Counted from the first letter of the stretch, positions 6,572 through 15,158 are shown. The stretch is 21,365 nucleotides of DNA from JAAYCI01 sp964472465 (GCA_964472465.1 CAYYLW010000031.1:1-21365), one strand, 5' to 3'. Numbers and translations are program-made. The notes: a model not told the origin generated them from the letters alone.

Positions 6572-7219
6572 ATGATTTCTACCGTAATATTTGATTTGGA
6601 TGGCACATTATTGAACACTTTAGACGACCTTGCCAATTCAGGTAACTATACACTAAGTCAGCTATCCTTCCCCACGCATCCCGTTGAGAGCTTTCGCCTA
6701 ATGGTTGGAAATGGCATCAAAAAGTTGATGTATCGGATGCTACCAGAGCACGCCCGGGATGAGGCCACCCTTCACCTTGCCCTTGCTATTTTCACAGAAT
6801 ATTACAACGCGCATGCCTTGGTCAACACGCAGCCTTACCCCGGAATTCTTCCGGCCTTGGATTCTTTGCTTGCTGCGGGCAAGCATCTAGCTGTTTTAAG
6901 CAATAAAAACGATGAAATGGTTCAAAAAATTGTATCGCACTATTTTGGAGACCGTTTTGCCCTTGCTTGGGGTTTACGCCCTGAATACCCGCCTAAACCA
7001 GACCCTTGCTCCCTGCTGGCGCTGCTTGATGCCCTTGGCACAAGTCGAGAGTGTGCCATTTACTGCGGTGATAGCAATGTGGATATTATTACTGCCAATA
7101 ATGCAGATATTGCAAGTTGTGGGGTTACATGGGGTTTTCGAACTAGAGACGAATTAAAAGCTTCTGGCGCTCACTTTATTATAGATTCTCCCAATCAATT
7201 TGTGAATATTGCTTTATAA
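6572..7219 (+). CDS. HAD-superfamily hydrolase, phosphoglycolate phosphatase-like
   Basis: A 215-residue haloacid dehalogenase phosphatase with the four motifs: FDLDGTLLNT (nucleophile Asp8, acid/base Asp10), VLSNK (motif II), PPKPDP (motif III lysine) and CGDSNVDI (motif IV metal ligands). A helical cap domain lies between motifs I and II (about residues 15-80), which places it with Gph/PGMB-type subclass I enzymes. The substrate cannot be read from the sequence; 2-phosphoglycolate or another small phosphorylated metabolite is likely. AGGTGA lies about 8 nt before the ATG. The gene stands alone in AT-rich DNA next to the decayed region, so it is either local chromosomal cargo or an acquired gene. 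Confidence 0.9.
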   Translation: MISTVIFDLDGTLLNTLDDLANSGNYTLSQLSFPTHPVESFRLMVGNGIKKLMYRMLPEHARDEATLHLALAIFTEYYNAHALVNTQPYPGILPALDSLLAAGKHLAVLSNKNDEMVQKIVSHYFGDRFALAWGLRPEYPPKPDPCSLLALLDALGTSRECAIYCGDSNVDIITANNADIASCGVTWGFRTRDELKASGAHFIIDSPNQFVNIAL

Positions 7220-7316
7220 TTGTTTTTACTCAAATATATTAGTCTTTTGCATATCCCGTTTATTATATAGCTTTTATTGTAGCCCTTTGGCGTTTTCTAC
7301 GGTTTGGATAGGGCCA

Positions 7317-7544
7317 CTAATCCATCTCCTTGTCATCTGCCGGCTGTAGCCGGGCCACCTGAATCACGGTCTGCACCAACATCACCGGCAGGCAGATGGC
7401 GGCGAAGAACTAAAAGGGAAAGCGCAGGGTATCCCATCCCCCTGCTCCCATAGCGTTTGCCCATAACCCGCTGATAGAGAGGCACAAACCAAGCACCAAG
7501 GAGACCACCGTACACCATAGGATATTACGTTTCTGTTTTTTTAT
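7317..7544 (-). pseudogene. decayed small membrane protein
   Basis: A 75-codon frame reads from an ATA at 7542-7544, in the place where a start ATG would be expected, with AAGGAG upstream, and continues KKQKRNILWCTVVSLVLGL through a first hydrophobic segment. An in-frame TAG (7410-7412) interrupts it at a point where TGG would keep the frame, after which FFAAICLPVMLVQTVIQVA forms a second hydrophobic segment and the frame ends ADDKEMD and TAG. The pattern of two transmembrane helices with charged ends across the stop indicates a former 75-residue protein inactivated by a start-codon change and a nonsense mutation. The family is not recognised. The ATG-started frame in the same stretch (7333-7518) reads arginine/glycine-rich and is taken as a shadow. 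Confidence 0.55.
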
Positions 7545-7788
7545 CTTGCCTTTCCCACTCCTTACATGGTTACACTATTGGGGCTCAAAGTGCCTAAATA
7601 TATCTTATAGTTTCAATTCTTGTCTTATATTTGCTAATACTGCTCATTTCTATCTTTGTACTCCTCTGGCTCCCACCCTATAAAGATAGTATACCAGGTT
7701 TTATTCCCTTCTGTGTAGGCGTATACGGTTTATTCGGTAAACCGGGGTAGATAAAGCTTTATTCGCCAGGCGTGTACTTGAATAAGAA
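7545..7788. other. intergenic region, no gene
   Basis: No coding frame is seen. On the minus strand TGGTATACT (extended -10, hexamer at 7688-7693) could have served the decayed membrane-protein gene, but no good -35 accompanies it. Confidence 0.4.
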
Positions 7789-7822
7789 AACATCCTCAAG
7801 GTTTCCCTTGAGGATGTTTTTT
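7789..7822. terminator. bidirectional terminator after the tRNA operon
   Basis: AACATCCTCAAGG and its complement form a 13-bp stem (7789-7801 with 7806-7818) with a TTTC loop, flanked by A-rich and T-rich tracts so that it can terminate in either direction. It directly follows the CCA end of tRNA-Glu on the minus strand. Confidence 0.85.
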
Positions 7823-7896
7823 GGTGACCCAACCGGGAATCGAACCCGGGATTCCACCGTGAAAGGGTGGTGTCTTGACCTCTTGACCATTGGGCC
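7822..7896 (-). tRNA. tRNA-Glu (anticodon TTC)
   Basis: A 75-nt cloverleaf with encoded CCA. The acceptor GGCCCAA pairs with TTGGGTC (one G-U pair), the anticodon arm CCACC-CTTTCAC-GGTGG presents TTC, and the T arm contains GGTTCGATTCC. It reads glutamate codons and is the second gene of a two-tRNA transcript. Confidence 0.95.
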
Positions 7897-8010
7897 GCGA
7901 GCCAAGCGATGAATCGCTGGGCTGGCGCAGAACTTACCTGAAGGCCGCAAAGCCTCCTGCCGTGACCCTATTGGGAACGGCACCCTACCTACTTCAGATA
8001 AACCCTGCAT

Positions 8011-8087
8011 TGGTAGCGGTAACTGGATTTGAACCAGTGACACTTCGGGTATGAACCGAATGCTCTAGCCAACTGAGCTATACCGCC
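8011..8087 (-). tRNA. tRNA-Met (anticodon CAT), elongator type
   Basis: A 77-nt cloverleaf with encoded CCA. The anticodon arm TTCGG-TTCATAC-CCGAA presents CAT, and the acceptor GGCGGTA pairs with TACCGCT. The body matches elongator methionine tRNAs of Firmicutes rather than the initiator. A tRNA-Ile with lysidine-modified CAT is less likely but cannot be excluded without a model search. It is followed after a 114-nt spacer by tRNA-Glu. Confidence 0.92.
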
Positions 8088-8145
8088 AAAAAACGGTATG
8101 TACACTTGCTGCGGGATAGACAAGGCGTTTTCCCCGTAGGGTTCT

Positions 8146-8174
8146 ATTATATCGAACAGGGGGTACCTTGTCAA
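8146..8174 (-). promoter_or_regulatory. consensus sigma-A promoter for the tRNA operon
   Basis: TTGACA (8169-8174) and TATAAT (8146-8151) match the consensus at every position with exactly 17 bp between. Transcription would start near 8139, about 50 nt before tRNA-Met. Confidence 0.9.
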
Positions 8175-8481
8175 CTATTTAACCCCCTCCATTTATCTTT
8201 TTTTTGCAAAGCCTGCCTGCCTTCTTGGCTGGGTCTTTACCCTTCCACTAGAACCTCTTCTCACAATCTAGGCACACATTCGCTTTGGCTCCTTCTTTAC
8301 AAGGCAGAACCTCACAATTCAAAGCAGCAATCATTTTATTATTGATTTTAATCTTATTTTATATTGATGATAGTGCCTAAATAATACAGGAGGGCCGCAG
8401 AAGGCATGTTTTCTGTCTCACCTAGCTGCGGCCCAAACATAAAGTACGCTATGTATTATTGATGCTTTATATACAAAATGT
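8175..8481. other. intergenic region downstream of serS
   Basis: No gene is seen. GGGCCGCAG (8392-8400) pairs with CTGCGGCCC (8426-8434) over a 25-nt loop, about 50 nt after the serS stop on the minus strand. It may mark the 3' end of the serS transcript, but no T-tract follows, so it is a weak terminator candidate. Confidence 0.45.
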
Positions 8482-9768
8482 TTAATTGCTGGCTTCTATC
8501 TTGTCAAAGCCGGTGAAGGGGCGCAACACCTCGGGTACCGTTACCGAACCATCTTTGTTTTGGCATTGCTCCAAAATAGCGGGGAACACCCGGCTGGTGG
8601 CAAGGCCTGAAGCATTCAGGGTATGCGCAAAGTGGAGTTTCTTATCGGCATCGCGGTATTTGATATTCCCGCGGCGTGCCTGGTATTCCCGCGAGTTTGA
8701 AGCCGAGCAGACCTCTTTGTAAATGCCCATACTGGGCAGCCAGACTTCCACATCCACGGTACGCGCCATCGAGGCCGATACGTCCCCAGCCGCTAGCTGG
8801 GAAACGCGGTGGTGAAGCCCCAGCTTTTGCACCAGGCGCTCCGCCTTACCCAGCATCTCTTCAAAGGCGGCGTTACTGCCTTCGGCGGTGGCATATTGTA
8901 CCATCTCCACCTTATTGAACTGATGGCCACGAATCATGCCGCGCTCTTCGCTGCGGTAACTGCCAGCTTCACGGCGGTAGCAGGGTGTGTAGGCGATGTA
9001 TTTTTTGGGAAGTTCCTCCTGTGCCAGAATTTCCCCACGGTGCATATTCACTAAGGCTGTTTCGGCTGTGGGTAGCAGGAATTTTTTATCCTCGGTGGTT
9101 GGGTTTCCAATTTGGAACACGTCTTCAGAAAATTTGGGGAATTGCCCGGCCACCAGGCCACATTCCCACACCAGCATGTGCGGCGGCAACAGAAATTCAT
9201 ACCCATCGGCCAGATGCTCGGCAATAAAGAAATTCAGCAAAGCCCATTCCAGGCGCGTTCCTTTCCCCCGGTACACCCAAGAACCGGTGCCCGCCAGCTT
9301 GGCACCCCGTTCATAATCCACTAGGCCCAGCCCTTCGGAAAGTTCCATGTGGCTCTTAGGCTCAAAATCAAAGACGGGCTTTTCCAAAAAGCGGCGAATC
9401 TCAACGTTTTCATCCTTGCCCCCGGCAGGGATATCATCATCCGGCAGGTTTGGCAGAGAGAGCATCACCGCTTTTTGTTCGGCTTCGAGAGCCGAGAGTT
9501 TGGCGTCCTCCTCCTTGATTTCGTCTGATAAGCGCTTCATTTCTGCCATGACTATGGCGGTGTCCTCCCCGGCTTTCTTCATGGCGGGGATTTTTTTGCT
9601 GGCTACGTTTTGCTCGGCTTTGAGGGCATCCAGGGCCGTAATCAAACTCCGGCGTTCTTCGTCCCGTGCCAGTATTCCGTCTATCACGGCATCCAGGTTC
9701 ATTTCACGTTTATGGAAACCGGCTTTCACTTTCTCGGGCTCACTACGAATCAATTTGATGTCCAGCAT
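8482..9768 (-). CDS. serS: serine-tRNA ligase
   Basis: This 428-residue class II aminoacyl-tRNA synthetase charges tRNA-Ser (and tRNA-Sec where present) with serine in the cytoplasm. Residues 1-105 form the long antiparallel coiled-coil arm that binds the tRNA variable arm, starting MLDIKLIRSEPEKVKAGF. The class II core follows, with motif 2 in CYRREAGSYRSEERGMIRGH and motif 3 in LNASGLATSRVFPAILE. The standard length indicates a complete gene. Motif 3 departs slightly from the common LNGSGLAVGR form (A for G, TSR for VGR). The ATG lies 3 nt after the parB stop with GGAGAGGG overlapping that stop, so it is translated from the parAB transcript. No T-box is seen, as there is no separate leader. 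Confidence 0.97.
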   Translation of the reverse strand: MLDIKLIRSEPEKVKAGFHKREMNLDAVIDGILARDEERRSLITALDALKAEQNVASKKIPAMKKAGEDTAIVMAEMKRLSDEIKEEDAKLSALEAEQKAVMLSLPNLPDDDIPAGGKDENVEIRRFLEKPVFDFEPKSHMELSEGLGLVDYERGAKLAGTGSWVYRGKGTRLEWALLNFFIAEHLADGYEFLLPPHMLVWECGLVAGQFPKFSEDVFQIGNPTTEDKKFLLPTAETALVNMHRGEILAQEELPKKYIAYTPCYRREAGSYRSEERGMIRGHQFNKVEMVQYATAEGSNAAFEEMLGKAERLVQKLGLHHRVSQLAAGDVSASMARTVDVEVWLPSMGIYKEVCSASNSREYQARRGNIKYRDADKKLHFAHTLNASGLATSRVFPAILEQCQNKDGSVTVPEVLRPFTGFDKIEASN

Positions 9769-9771
9769 GGT

Positions 9772-10671
9772 CTACCCTCTCCATTTTCCGTTATTTGCGG
9801 TTTCGTCTTTTTGGTATTGCCCCAAGAGGTTGGCAAAAGCGCTCAATTGTTCATCGGAATAAAAATCCACCGCCAGGCGGCCCCGCCCTTCCTTGTACTC
9901 CACCTTTACTTCGGTGCCCAGCACCTCCCGCAAGCTGATTTCCACCTCGGCGGCCACGCTGGGCCTAGCGGTGGTTTTACGCGCGGGCTTGGGTTCTTTT
10001 TGCAGCTTTTTTGCCAGGGCTTCTGCCTGGCGCACGTTGAGTTTTTCGTCCAAAATGGCCCGCGCTGCTTCGGCTTTTCGCTTATCGTCCGGGATAGACA
10101 AAATGGCTTTTGCGTGCCCCGCGCTCAACTCTCCGGTTTTCAGCATGTCCAGCAGTTCGTCTGGCAAATGCAAAATGCGCAAGCTATTCGCCACTGCGCT
10201 ACGGCTGCGGGCCAAACGTTCGGCGGCTTGCTCTTGCGTAAGGCCGCAGCGTTCCATCAGTTGCCTATAACCCAGGGCTTCTTCCACCGGGTCTAGGTCC
10301 TCCCGTTGCAGGTTCTCGATGAGGGCCAGCTCAATGGCCTCTTGGTCACTGATATCCCGGATGATAACCGGGATTTCTGAGAGCCCGGCCTGCCTGGACG
10401 CACGCCACCGGCGCTCCCCTGCCACAATTTTATACCCGCCTGCCGGGCTGGGACGCACCACGATGGGCTGCAATAGACCATGCTCTTGAATGCTTTTCGC
10501 AAGTTCGTTTAGCGCTTCACTCTCAAACGTTTTGCGCGGCTGGTCTTTGTCCGGTTCAATTTCCCGCAGGGGCAAGGTTTGCTGGTCTCCCTCGTTGGAA
10601 GCCAGCCCACCCCCGGTATCTGCAAACAGGCTGTCCAGTCCTCGGCCCAGCCCGCCTTTCTTGCTCGCCAT
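9772..10671 (-). CDS. parB: chromosome-partitioning protein ParB (Spo0J)
   Basis: A 299-residue CTP-dependent DNA clamp that loads at parS and organises the replication origin. The N-terminal leader (KKGGLGRGLDSLF) contains the short basic segment that stimulates the ParA ATPase. The CTP-binding signature GERRWRA (85-91) and ENLQREDLDP (119-128) are intact, the helix-turn-helix (LTQEQAAERLARSRSAVANS) begins at about 144, and the C-terminal dimer domain is at 250-299. Length is typical. GAGGTGA lies 6 nt upstream of the ATG. Two parS sites lie about 1.2-1.4 kb away upstream of parA. The 158-nt gap from parA carries a hairpin and a possible promoter, so parB may be regulated apart from parA. 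Confidence 0.97.
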   Translation of the reverse strand: MASKKGGLGRGLDSLFADTGGGLASNEGDQQTLPLREIEPDKDQPRKTFESEALNELAKSIQEHGLLQPIVVRPSPAGGYKIVAGERRWRASRQAGLSEIPVIIRDISDQEAIELALIENLQREDLDPVEEALGYRQLMERCGLTQEQAAERLARSRSAVANSLRILHLPDELLDMLKTGELSAGHAKAILSIPDDKRKAEAARAILDEKLNVRQAEALAKKLQKEPKPARKTTARPSVAAEVEISLREVLGTEVKVEYKEGRGRLAVDFYSDEQLSAFANLLGQYQKDETANNGKWRG

Positions 10672-10694
10672 TTTCTCACCTCTCGCATAAAATG

Positions 10695-10715
10695 GCCGCT
10701 TTATGAAAAAGCGGC
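10695..10715 (-). terminator. hairpin between parA and parB, possible attenuator
   Basis: GCCGCTTT and AAAGCGGC form an 8-bp stem with a 5-nt loop, followed on the minus strand by CATTTTATG. It lies 24 nt before the parB ATG. The T-tract is short, so partial termination or transcript stabilisation are both possible. Confidence 0.45.
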
Positions 10716-10762
10716 GGATAAAATTGTTGTGTTTTGGTTTTTAAAAAGGCCTGGCCTACCTT

Positions 10763-10790
10763 CTTATATTGGCCCTGCCAAGCCCGTAAA
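10763..10790 (-). promoter_or_regulatory. possible parB promoter
   Basis: TTTACG (10785-10790) and TATAAG (10763-10768) are separated by 16 bp on the minus strand, about 90 nt upstream of parB. The match is moderate. Confidence 0.35.
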
Positions 10791-10829
10791 CCATCCCGTT
10801 AATATTTGGGGTTGCCCCAGGCAGGCCGC

Positions 10830-11606
10830 CTATACGGCTTTGGGTGGGGGATTGTTTTTCAAAAATTCTCCGGCCAGGTCTTGGTAAGCCACAGAACCAC
10901 GGGAGGCAGGGTCATAATACGCCACCGGCGCGCCGAAGCTGGGCGCTTCTGAAAGCCGCACATTCCGGGGAATAGCCGTGGCAAACACCTTGTCTCCAAA
11001 ATATTTCTTCACCTCTTGCACCACCTGCAAGGTAAGGTTCATTCGGCCATCAAACATAGTAAGCAAAACCCCTTCTACTTCTATATAAGGGTTATACATT
11101 TTTTTCACACTGCGGATGGTGCCCATCAGTTCGGTCAAGCCCTCCAGGGCAAAATATTCGCACTGTATGGGAACCAGCACCGTGTCACAGGCGCAAAGCC
11201 CGTTTAAGGTGAGAAGGTCCAGCGAAGGGGGGCAGTCGATAAACACAAACTCATACTTTTCCAAAAGAGGGGTAAGCCCTTCGCGCAGGCGGTTTTCCCG
11301 CTTGGGCAGGTTTACCAGCTCCACACCCGCGCCCGAAAGCTGAATATTGGAAGGGATGATATCGCATTTATACGGGGTTTGCTGCACGCATTCAGTAGCC
11401 TTCCCCTCCCCAATCATGATATCATACACGCTTTTTGCCACCTGGCGCTTGGCCAGCCCGTAGCTGCTTGTGGTGTTTCCCTGGGGGTCAAGATCCACCA
11501 GTAAAACACGGTGCCCCAGCGCGGCTACTGCCGAAGATAAATTTACGGCCGTGGTGGTTTTCCCTACCCCGCCCTTTTGGTTTGCTACCGCTATCACTTT
11601 TGCCAA
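10830..11606 (-). CDS. parA: chromosome-partitioning ATPase ParA (Soj)
   Basis: A 258-residue P-loop ATPase that works with ParB at parS to segregate the origin and to control initiation at DnaA. The deviant Walker A motif KGGVGKTT is at 11-18, with the signature lysine at residue 11, DLDPQGN (Walker A') follows at about 40, and FIDCPPS (Walker B) at about 122. The start is a TTG at 11604-11606 with GGGAGG 9 nt upstream, giving MAKVIAVANQKGGVGK, the usual beginning of the family. The frame remains open for 28 more codons to an ATG at 11690, but no ribosome binding site precedes that and the added residues are unlike relatives. Relative to Bacillus, no noc gene lies between rsmG and parA. Confidence 0.96.
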   Translation of the reverse strand: MAKVIAVANQKGGVGKTTTAVNLSSAVAALGHRVLLVDLDPQGNTTSSYGLAKRQVAKSVYDIMIGEGKATECVQQTPYKCDIIPSNIQLSGAGVELVNLPKRENRLREGLTPLLEKYEFVFIDCPPSLDLLTLNGLCACDTVLVPIQCEYFALEGLTELMGTIRSVKKMYNPYIEVEGVLLTMFDGRMNLTLQVVQEVKKYFGDKVFATAIPRNVRLSEAPSFGAPVAYYDPASRGSVAYQDLAGEFLKNNPPPKAV

Positions 11607-11879
11607 AACCGTTTGCCTCCCTTTATCGTGCCCTCTGGCCACCAAAAGCCTACCCTTGGTTTGCAAGCTGGCCAGGCGCTCCATACACATGTGCTGTGGT
11701 TGTCATATTGTTCGTTCCATTGTGAAAGAAACGGCTTTCCCTCTCACGTTTCTCTGGGGGTTTTTCACCTTACAACCCATCTTTTGGCTTTTTGGGGGCT
11801 GCATTTCCCTCTGCTTGCTAGTATAGCACACCTTCATCACGAAAAAAAGCCAGGAAACCCCACAAAAAAGCCCTTTCAA

Positions 11880-11895
11880 TGTTCCACGTGGAACA
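11880..11895. promoter_or_regulatory. parS site 1
   Basis: TGTTCCACGTGGAACA is a perfect 16-bp match to the bacterial parS palindrome bound by ParB. It lies about 275 bp upstream of the parA start. Confidence 0.95.
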
Positions 11896-12084
11896 CCAAA
11901 AAGGCTCATTTCTCTTAGCTTCGCGTTTTCAAGTGTTTGGCTTCTTGTATATTTTGTTTGTTTTTCCAGAATCTATGGCCTATACCCATCCTAATTTCTG
12001 CCTTTTTACCTGGCCTCTGCTTTCAGCTCATTCTTGTAAAATAAGGAAATGATAGTGGAATCTTTATGAATCTGGCGGAAATAA

Positions 12085-12100
12085 TGTTCCACGTGGAACA
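12085..12100. promoter_or_regulatory. parS site 2
   Basis: A second exact copy of the 16-bp parS palindrome, 205 bp from the first and only 3 bp past the rsmG stop codon. Confidence 0.95.
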
Positions 12101-12103
12101 CTG

Positions 12104-12802
12104 TTAGAGCGGGTTCTTCTTGATTCGCGCCGTATTCCTTGGGTATCTGTTATCCGCAGGCTTTATCTTCTCAATAACATAAAGCCTGCGCTCCGAGCCA
12201 TCGGGTAACTGGTAGGCCCGCTCCTCCTTGCAACTTCCGCCCAAGGTGGCAATGGCATTTTTGGAAAGTGCCAACTCATCCTCCAGCCTCCCCTTCATAG
12301 GGATGAACCAACCACCCTCTTTTACCAGTGGGAGGCAGTACTCCGCCAAAGTGGGTAGAGAAGCCACCGCCCGTGCGGTTACCAAATCAAAGCTTTCCCG
12401 CTCCGGCCCACGGGCTAGTTCCTCGGCACGCTTGTTACATAAGCGAACACCCTCTAGTTTTAGGTTCTCTACAACCAGTTGCAAAAAAGCATTTTTCTTT
12501 TGATTTGATTCCACTAGAGTGATATCTATGTCTTTCCTGTATATTTTGAGTACGAGACCCGGAAAGCCACCCCCGCTTCCTATATCCGCCACCTTGCCCT
12601 TAAGCTCCGGCTGGGAGGCCAAAAATAGGCTATCGATAAAATGTTTGTCCTCCACCTCCTGCTCTTCTGTGATGGCGGTGATATTGCTTTTTTGGTTCCA
12701 CTCCAGCATCATGCGGTTATATGCTTCCAGTTGATCCAATATCTCGGGCCCCAACTGTATATTATATTGCCCTGCCTTCTGGGCCAATCTCACCTTATCC
12801 AT
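12104..12802 (-). CDS. rsmG: 16S rRNA (guanine-527-N7)-methyltransferase RsmG
   Basis: A 232-residue SAM-dependent methyltransferase that makes m7G527 in 16S rRNA; loss in other bacteria gives low-level streptomycin resistance. The SAM-binding loop DIGSGGGFPG is at 73-82, ESNQKKNAFL follows (acidic ribose-binding residue), and the C-terminal PRNTARIKKNPL matches the family's usual ending. The N-terminal helices carry NRMMLEWNQKSNITAI, also typical. AAAGGGG precedes the ATG. The gene follows mnmG after 186 nt, long enough for an independent promoter, though none is clear. Its stop lies 3 bp from parS site 2. Confidence 0.97.
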   Translation of the reverse strand: MDKVRLAQKAGQYNIQLGPEILDQLEAYNRMMLEWNQKSNITAITEEQEVEDKHFIDSLFLASQPELKGKVADIGSGGGFPGLVLKIYRKDIDITLVESNQKKNAFLQLVVENLKLEGVRLCNKRAEELARGPERESFDLVTARAVASLPTLAEYCLPLVKEGGWFIPMKGRLEDELALSKNAIATLGGSCKEERAYQLPDGSERRLYVIEKIKPADNRYPRNTARIKKNPL

Positions 12803-12988
12803 TTTATTCCCCTTTTGTTCTCGATTTTATTGCCTTTTTTTAGGCCCCTCGGTGCTTTTTTCGTTTGGCTCTTGAATACTACCTCATTTAAAAATAGATA
12901 AAAAGCCATTTTACGGAGTGGCCGGAAGTTTTCCACCGTTTCCTAGTTGCCGTGATTATTCCCTTTGAAATTCATGGTTTATCGCAAC

Positions 12989-14887
12989 TTATTCGTCCAT
13001 GTTTTCAACACCGTTGATTTCCATTTTCCTATTTTTCCGGCTTATTTTCAAATATATTCCCAATTGGTCTATATCGTTCGGGGTTACACCTGGTATTCTG
13101 GCAGCCTGGCCAAGGTTTGCCGGCCGAATTTTAGCAAGCTTCTCACGCGCTTCTAAGCGTAGCCCTTCCAAAGAATCGTACTGAAAATCCATGGGGATCG
13201 CCACATGCTCTCTGTTTTGGATGCCCTCCATCTTATGCTGTTGCTTTTTTATATCTCCCTCATATTTGATCTCCGTCTCTATTTTCTCTTCCAGCCAAGG
13301 GTTAACCTCTTGGTTAATCCCCATCACCTCGGCCAAATCCCGGTAGTGAATATTTGGCCGTTTTAACAATTTCTCTCCTGTCTGTGCCTCACCGTTTTCA
13401 GCGTAGCCGCTGCTTACTAACAAGCCTTTAATTTGCTCCATTTTAATCATGGTTTTCTGTAGTCTTTTAACTTCATTTGTTTTTATTTCTAATGTTTTCT
13501 CATATTTTTCCCATCTTTTATCATCTACCAGGCCATATGCCCGCCCAATTGGGGTAAGCCGTTCATCGGCATTGTCTTGCCGCAAAAATAGTCTATGCTC
13601 ACTGCGGCTGGTCATCATTCGGTACGGGTCTAGCACACCTTTTGTCACAATGTCATCAATAAGTGTTCCTATGTAACTTTCGCTACGCGCTAGCACCAAT
13701 TTTTCGCCCCCCATTGCATGCCTAGCTGCATTGATACCCGCTACCACACCCTGGCCCGCCGCTTCCTCATAGCCGGAGGTTCCACAAATTTGCCCTGCCA
13801 TAAATAGGCCCTGAATTGCTTTTGTCTCAAGGGTAGAATAAAGGCCAAGCGGATCCACACAGTCATATTCAATGGCATAGGCCGGGCGTATTATTTGTAT
13901 ATTTTCAAAGCCTTTTATGGAACGATAAATTTGCGTTTGTACGTCGATTGGCAGGGATGAAGACATACCCTGTAGATACATTTCTTCGGTATCAAGGCCA
14001 CAGGGCTCTACAAATATTTGATGACGGTCTTTATCGGGAAAACGAACTATTTTATCCTCAATACTAGGGCAATAACGTGGGCCTATCCCCTCAATATTGC
14101 CTGAATATATAGCCGATTTATGAATATTATTTAGTATGATCTCATGTGTTTTTTCATTGGTAAACGCAATATAACATGCCACCTTGTTCTGTAGCTCTTT
14201 CTCTGTTAAAAAACTAAAGGGAAGCACCCGTTCATCCCCATTTTGCCGGAATAATTCCTGCCATTTAATGGATTTTTTGTGGGCGCGAGCTGGGGTACCG
14301 GTTTTAAACCTTTTCATCATAATCCCGTGCTTTTTAAGGCAGTTAGAAAGGGTATTTGCCGGGCGGGTATTATCTGGACCCGAGGCATACACCAAATCTC
14401 CTATATGTATTTTTGCTTGCAAATAAGTGCCTGCCGCCACCACCAATGCTTTACAAGTGATTTCTTGCTTTAAAAGTGTTTTTACCCCTATTATGCAAGC
14501 ATTTTTTTCTATTATCTCGGTAATCTCATCCTGTACAATCGATAATTTATCCTGATTTTCGAGTGCCTTTTTTGCATATATATGATAGAGACTTCTATCG
14601 GTTTGGTTGCGTAAACTTTGTACAGCGGCACCCTTTCCGCGATTGAGAATCCTGCTCTGTATCATGGTGGCATCAGCCGCCAGCCCCATGAAACCACCAA
14701 GGGCATCCACCTCTCGCACCAGGTGCCCTTTAGCGGTTCCCCCAATGCTTGGGTTGCAGGGCAAATTTGCAATCGTATCCACCTGCATGGTAAATAGGCC
14801 GGTTCGCATACCAAGCCTTGCACTTGCAAGGGCTGCCTCAATGCCAGCATGCCCCGCCCCTACCACAACCACATCAAACTCTTGCAT
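12989..14887 (-). CDS. mnmG: tRNA uridine-5-carboxymethylaminomethyl modification enzyme MnmG (GidA)
   Basis: A 632-residue FAD-binding enzyme that, with MnmE, installs the (carboxymethyl)aminomethyl group on wobble U34 of several tRNAs. The dinucleotide-binding GAGHAG motif is at 10-15, NLPCNPSIGGTAKGHLVREV (about 42-61) and the SDNTRPANTLSNCLKK-like region follow, and AGQICGTSGYEEAAGQG near 370 is the second GidA signature. The C-terminal helical domain that contacts MnmE ends near LGIYLKISRKN. Full length. AAAGGA lies 5 nt before the ATG. Codon use is more AT-rich than in parA or parB. A 271-nt gap separates it from mnmE. Confidence 0.97.
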   Translation of the reverse strand: MQEFDVVVVGAGHAGIEAALASARLGMRTGLFTMQVDTIANLPCNPSIGGTAKGHLVREVDALGGFMGLAADATMIQSRILNRGKGAAVQSLRNQTDRSLYHIYAKKALENQDKLSIVQDEITEIIEKNACIIGVKTLLKQEITCKALVVAAGTYLQAKIHIGDLVYASGPDNTRPANTLSNCLKKHGIMMKRFKTGTPARAHKKSIKWQELFRQNGDERVLPFSFLTEKELQNKVACYIAFTNEKTHEIILNNIHKSAIYSGNIEGIGPRYCPSIEDKIVRFPDKDRHQIFVEPCGLDTEEMYLQGMSSSLPIDVQTQIYRSIKGFENIQIIRPAYAIEYDCVDPLGLYSTLETKAIQGLFMAGQICGTSGYEEAAGQGVVAGINAARHAMGGEKLVLARSESYIGTLIDDIVTKGVLDPYRMMTSRSEHRLFLRQDNADERLTPIGRAYGLVDDKRWEKYEKTLEIKTNEVKRLQKTMIKMEQIKGLLVSSGYAENGEAQTGEKLLKRPNIHYRDLAEVMGINQEVNPWLEEKIETEIKYEGDIKKQQHKMEGIQNREHVAIPMDFQYDSLEGLRLEAREKLAKIRPANLGQAARIPGVTPNDIDQLGIYLKISRKNRKMEINGVENMDE

Positions 14888-15158
14888 AGAATTCCTTTCA
14901 GCATAATCTTTTCCTAATGTGCGTATCCATTTACTATTTTTCCTACCTTAGGCAAATTATATTAATATGACCCTATAATCAATCTTGTTTGCATGTATTT
15001 TCATATTCTTCCTATATTTACATAAATTTTGCCTTATGCTAGTTTTATTTTCCTTTTTACAGCCCATCACCCATTCTATGTGGAATTATCCGACGTTTAT
15101 GCCGGGGGGCGCTGTTTTCAACAATTTCTACAATGCGATTATATTTGTCTTACTATCG
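14888..15158. other. mnmE-mnmG intergenic region
   Basis: 271 bp, AT-rich, without a credible gene. On the minus strand TATAAT occurs downstream of TTGATT but with only 15 bp between, so an mnmG promoter is possible but not well supported. A short GC-rich island (GCGCCCCCCGGC) interrupts the AT-rich sequence. Confidence 0.4.

Larger units (their letters stand above)
11607..12103. other. long parA leader / intergenic region with two parS sites
   Basis: About 500 bp without a credible gene between rsmG and parA. It contains both parS sites and, on the minus strand, an extended -10 element TGCTATACT (hexamer at 11820-11825, no good -35) that could start parA transcription about 205 nt before its TTG codon. 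The open frame at 11703-11909 runs through parS and has no ribosome binding site. Confidence 0.55.

Noticed and set aside
7759..8174. Open frames across the tRNA cluster
   Set aside because: They read through tRNA-Glu and tRNA-Met and are typical tRNA shadows.
7589..8381. AGTGCCTAAATA occurring twice as a direct repeat
   Set aside because: A 12-base repeat is expected several times by chance in a window of this size and no flanking similarity is seen.
11703..11909. 68-codon frame containing parS site 1
   Set aside because: No ribosome binding site, and composition is shadow-like; the parS explains the conserved sequence.
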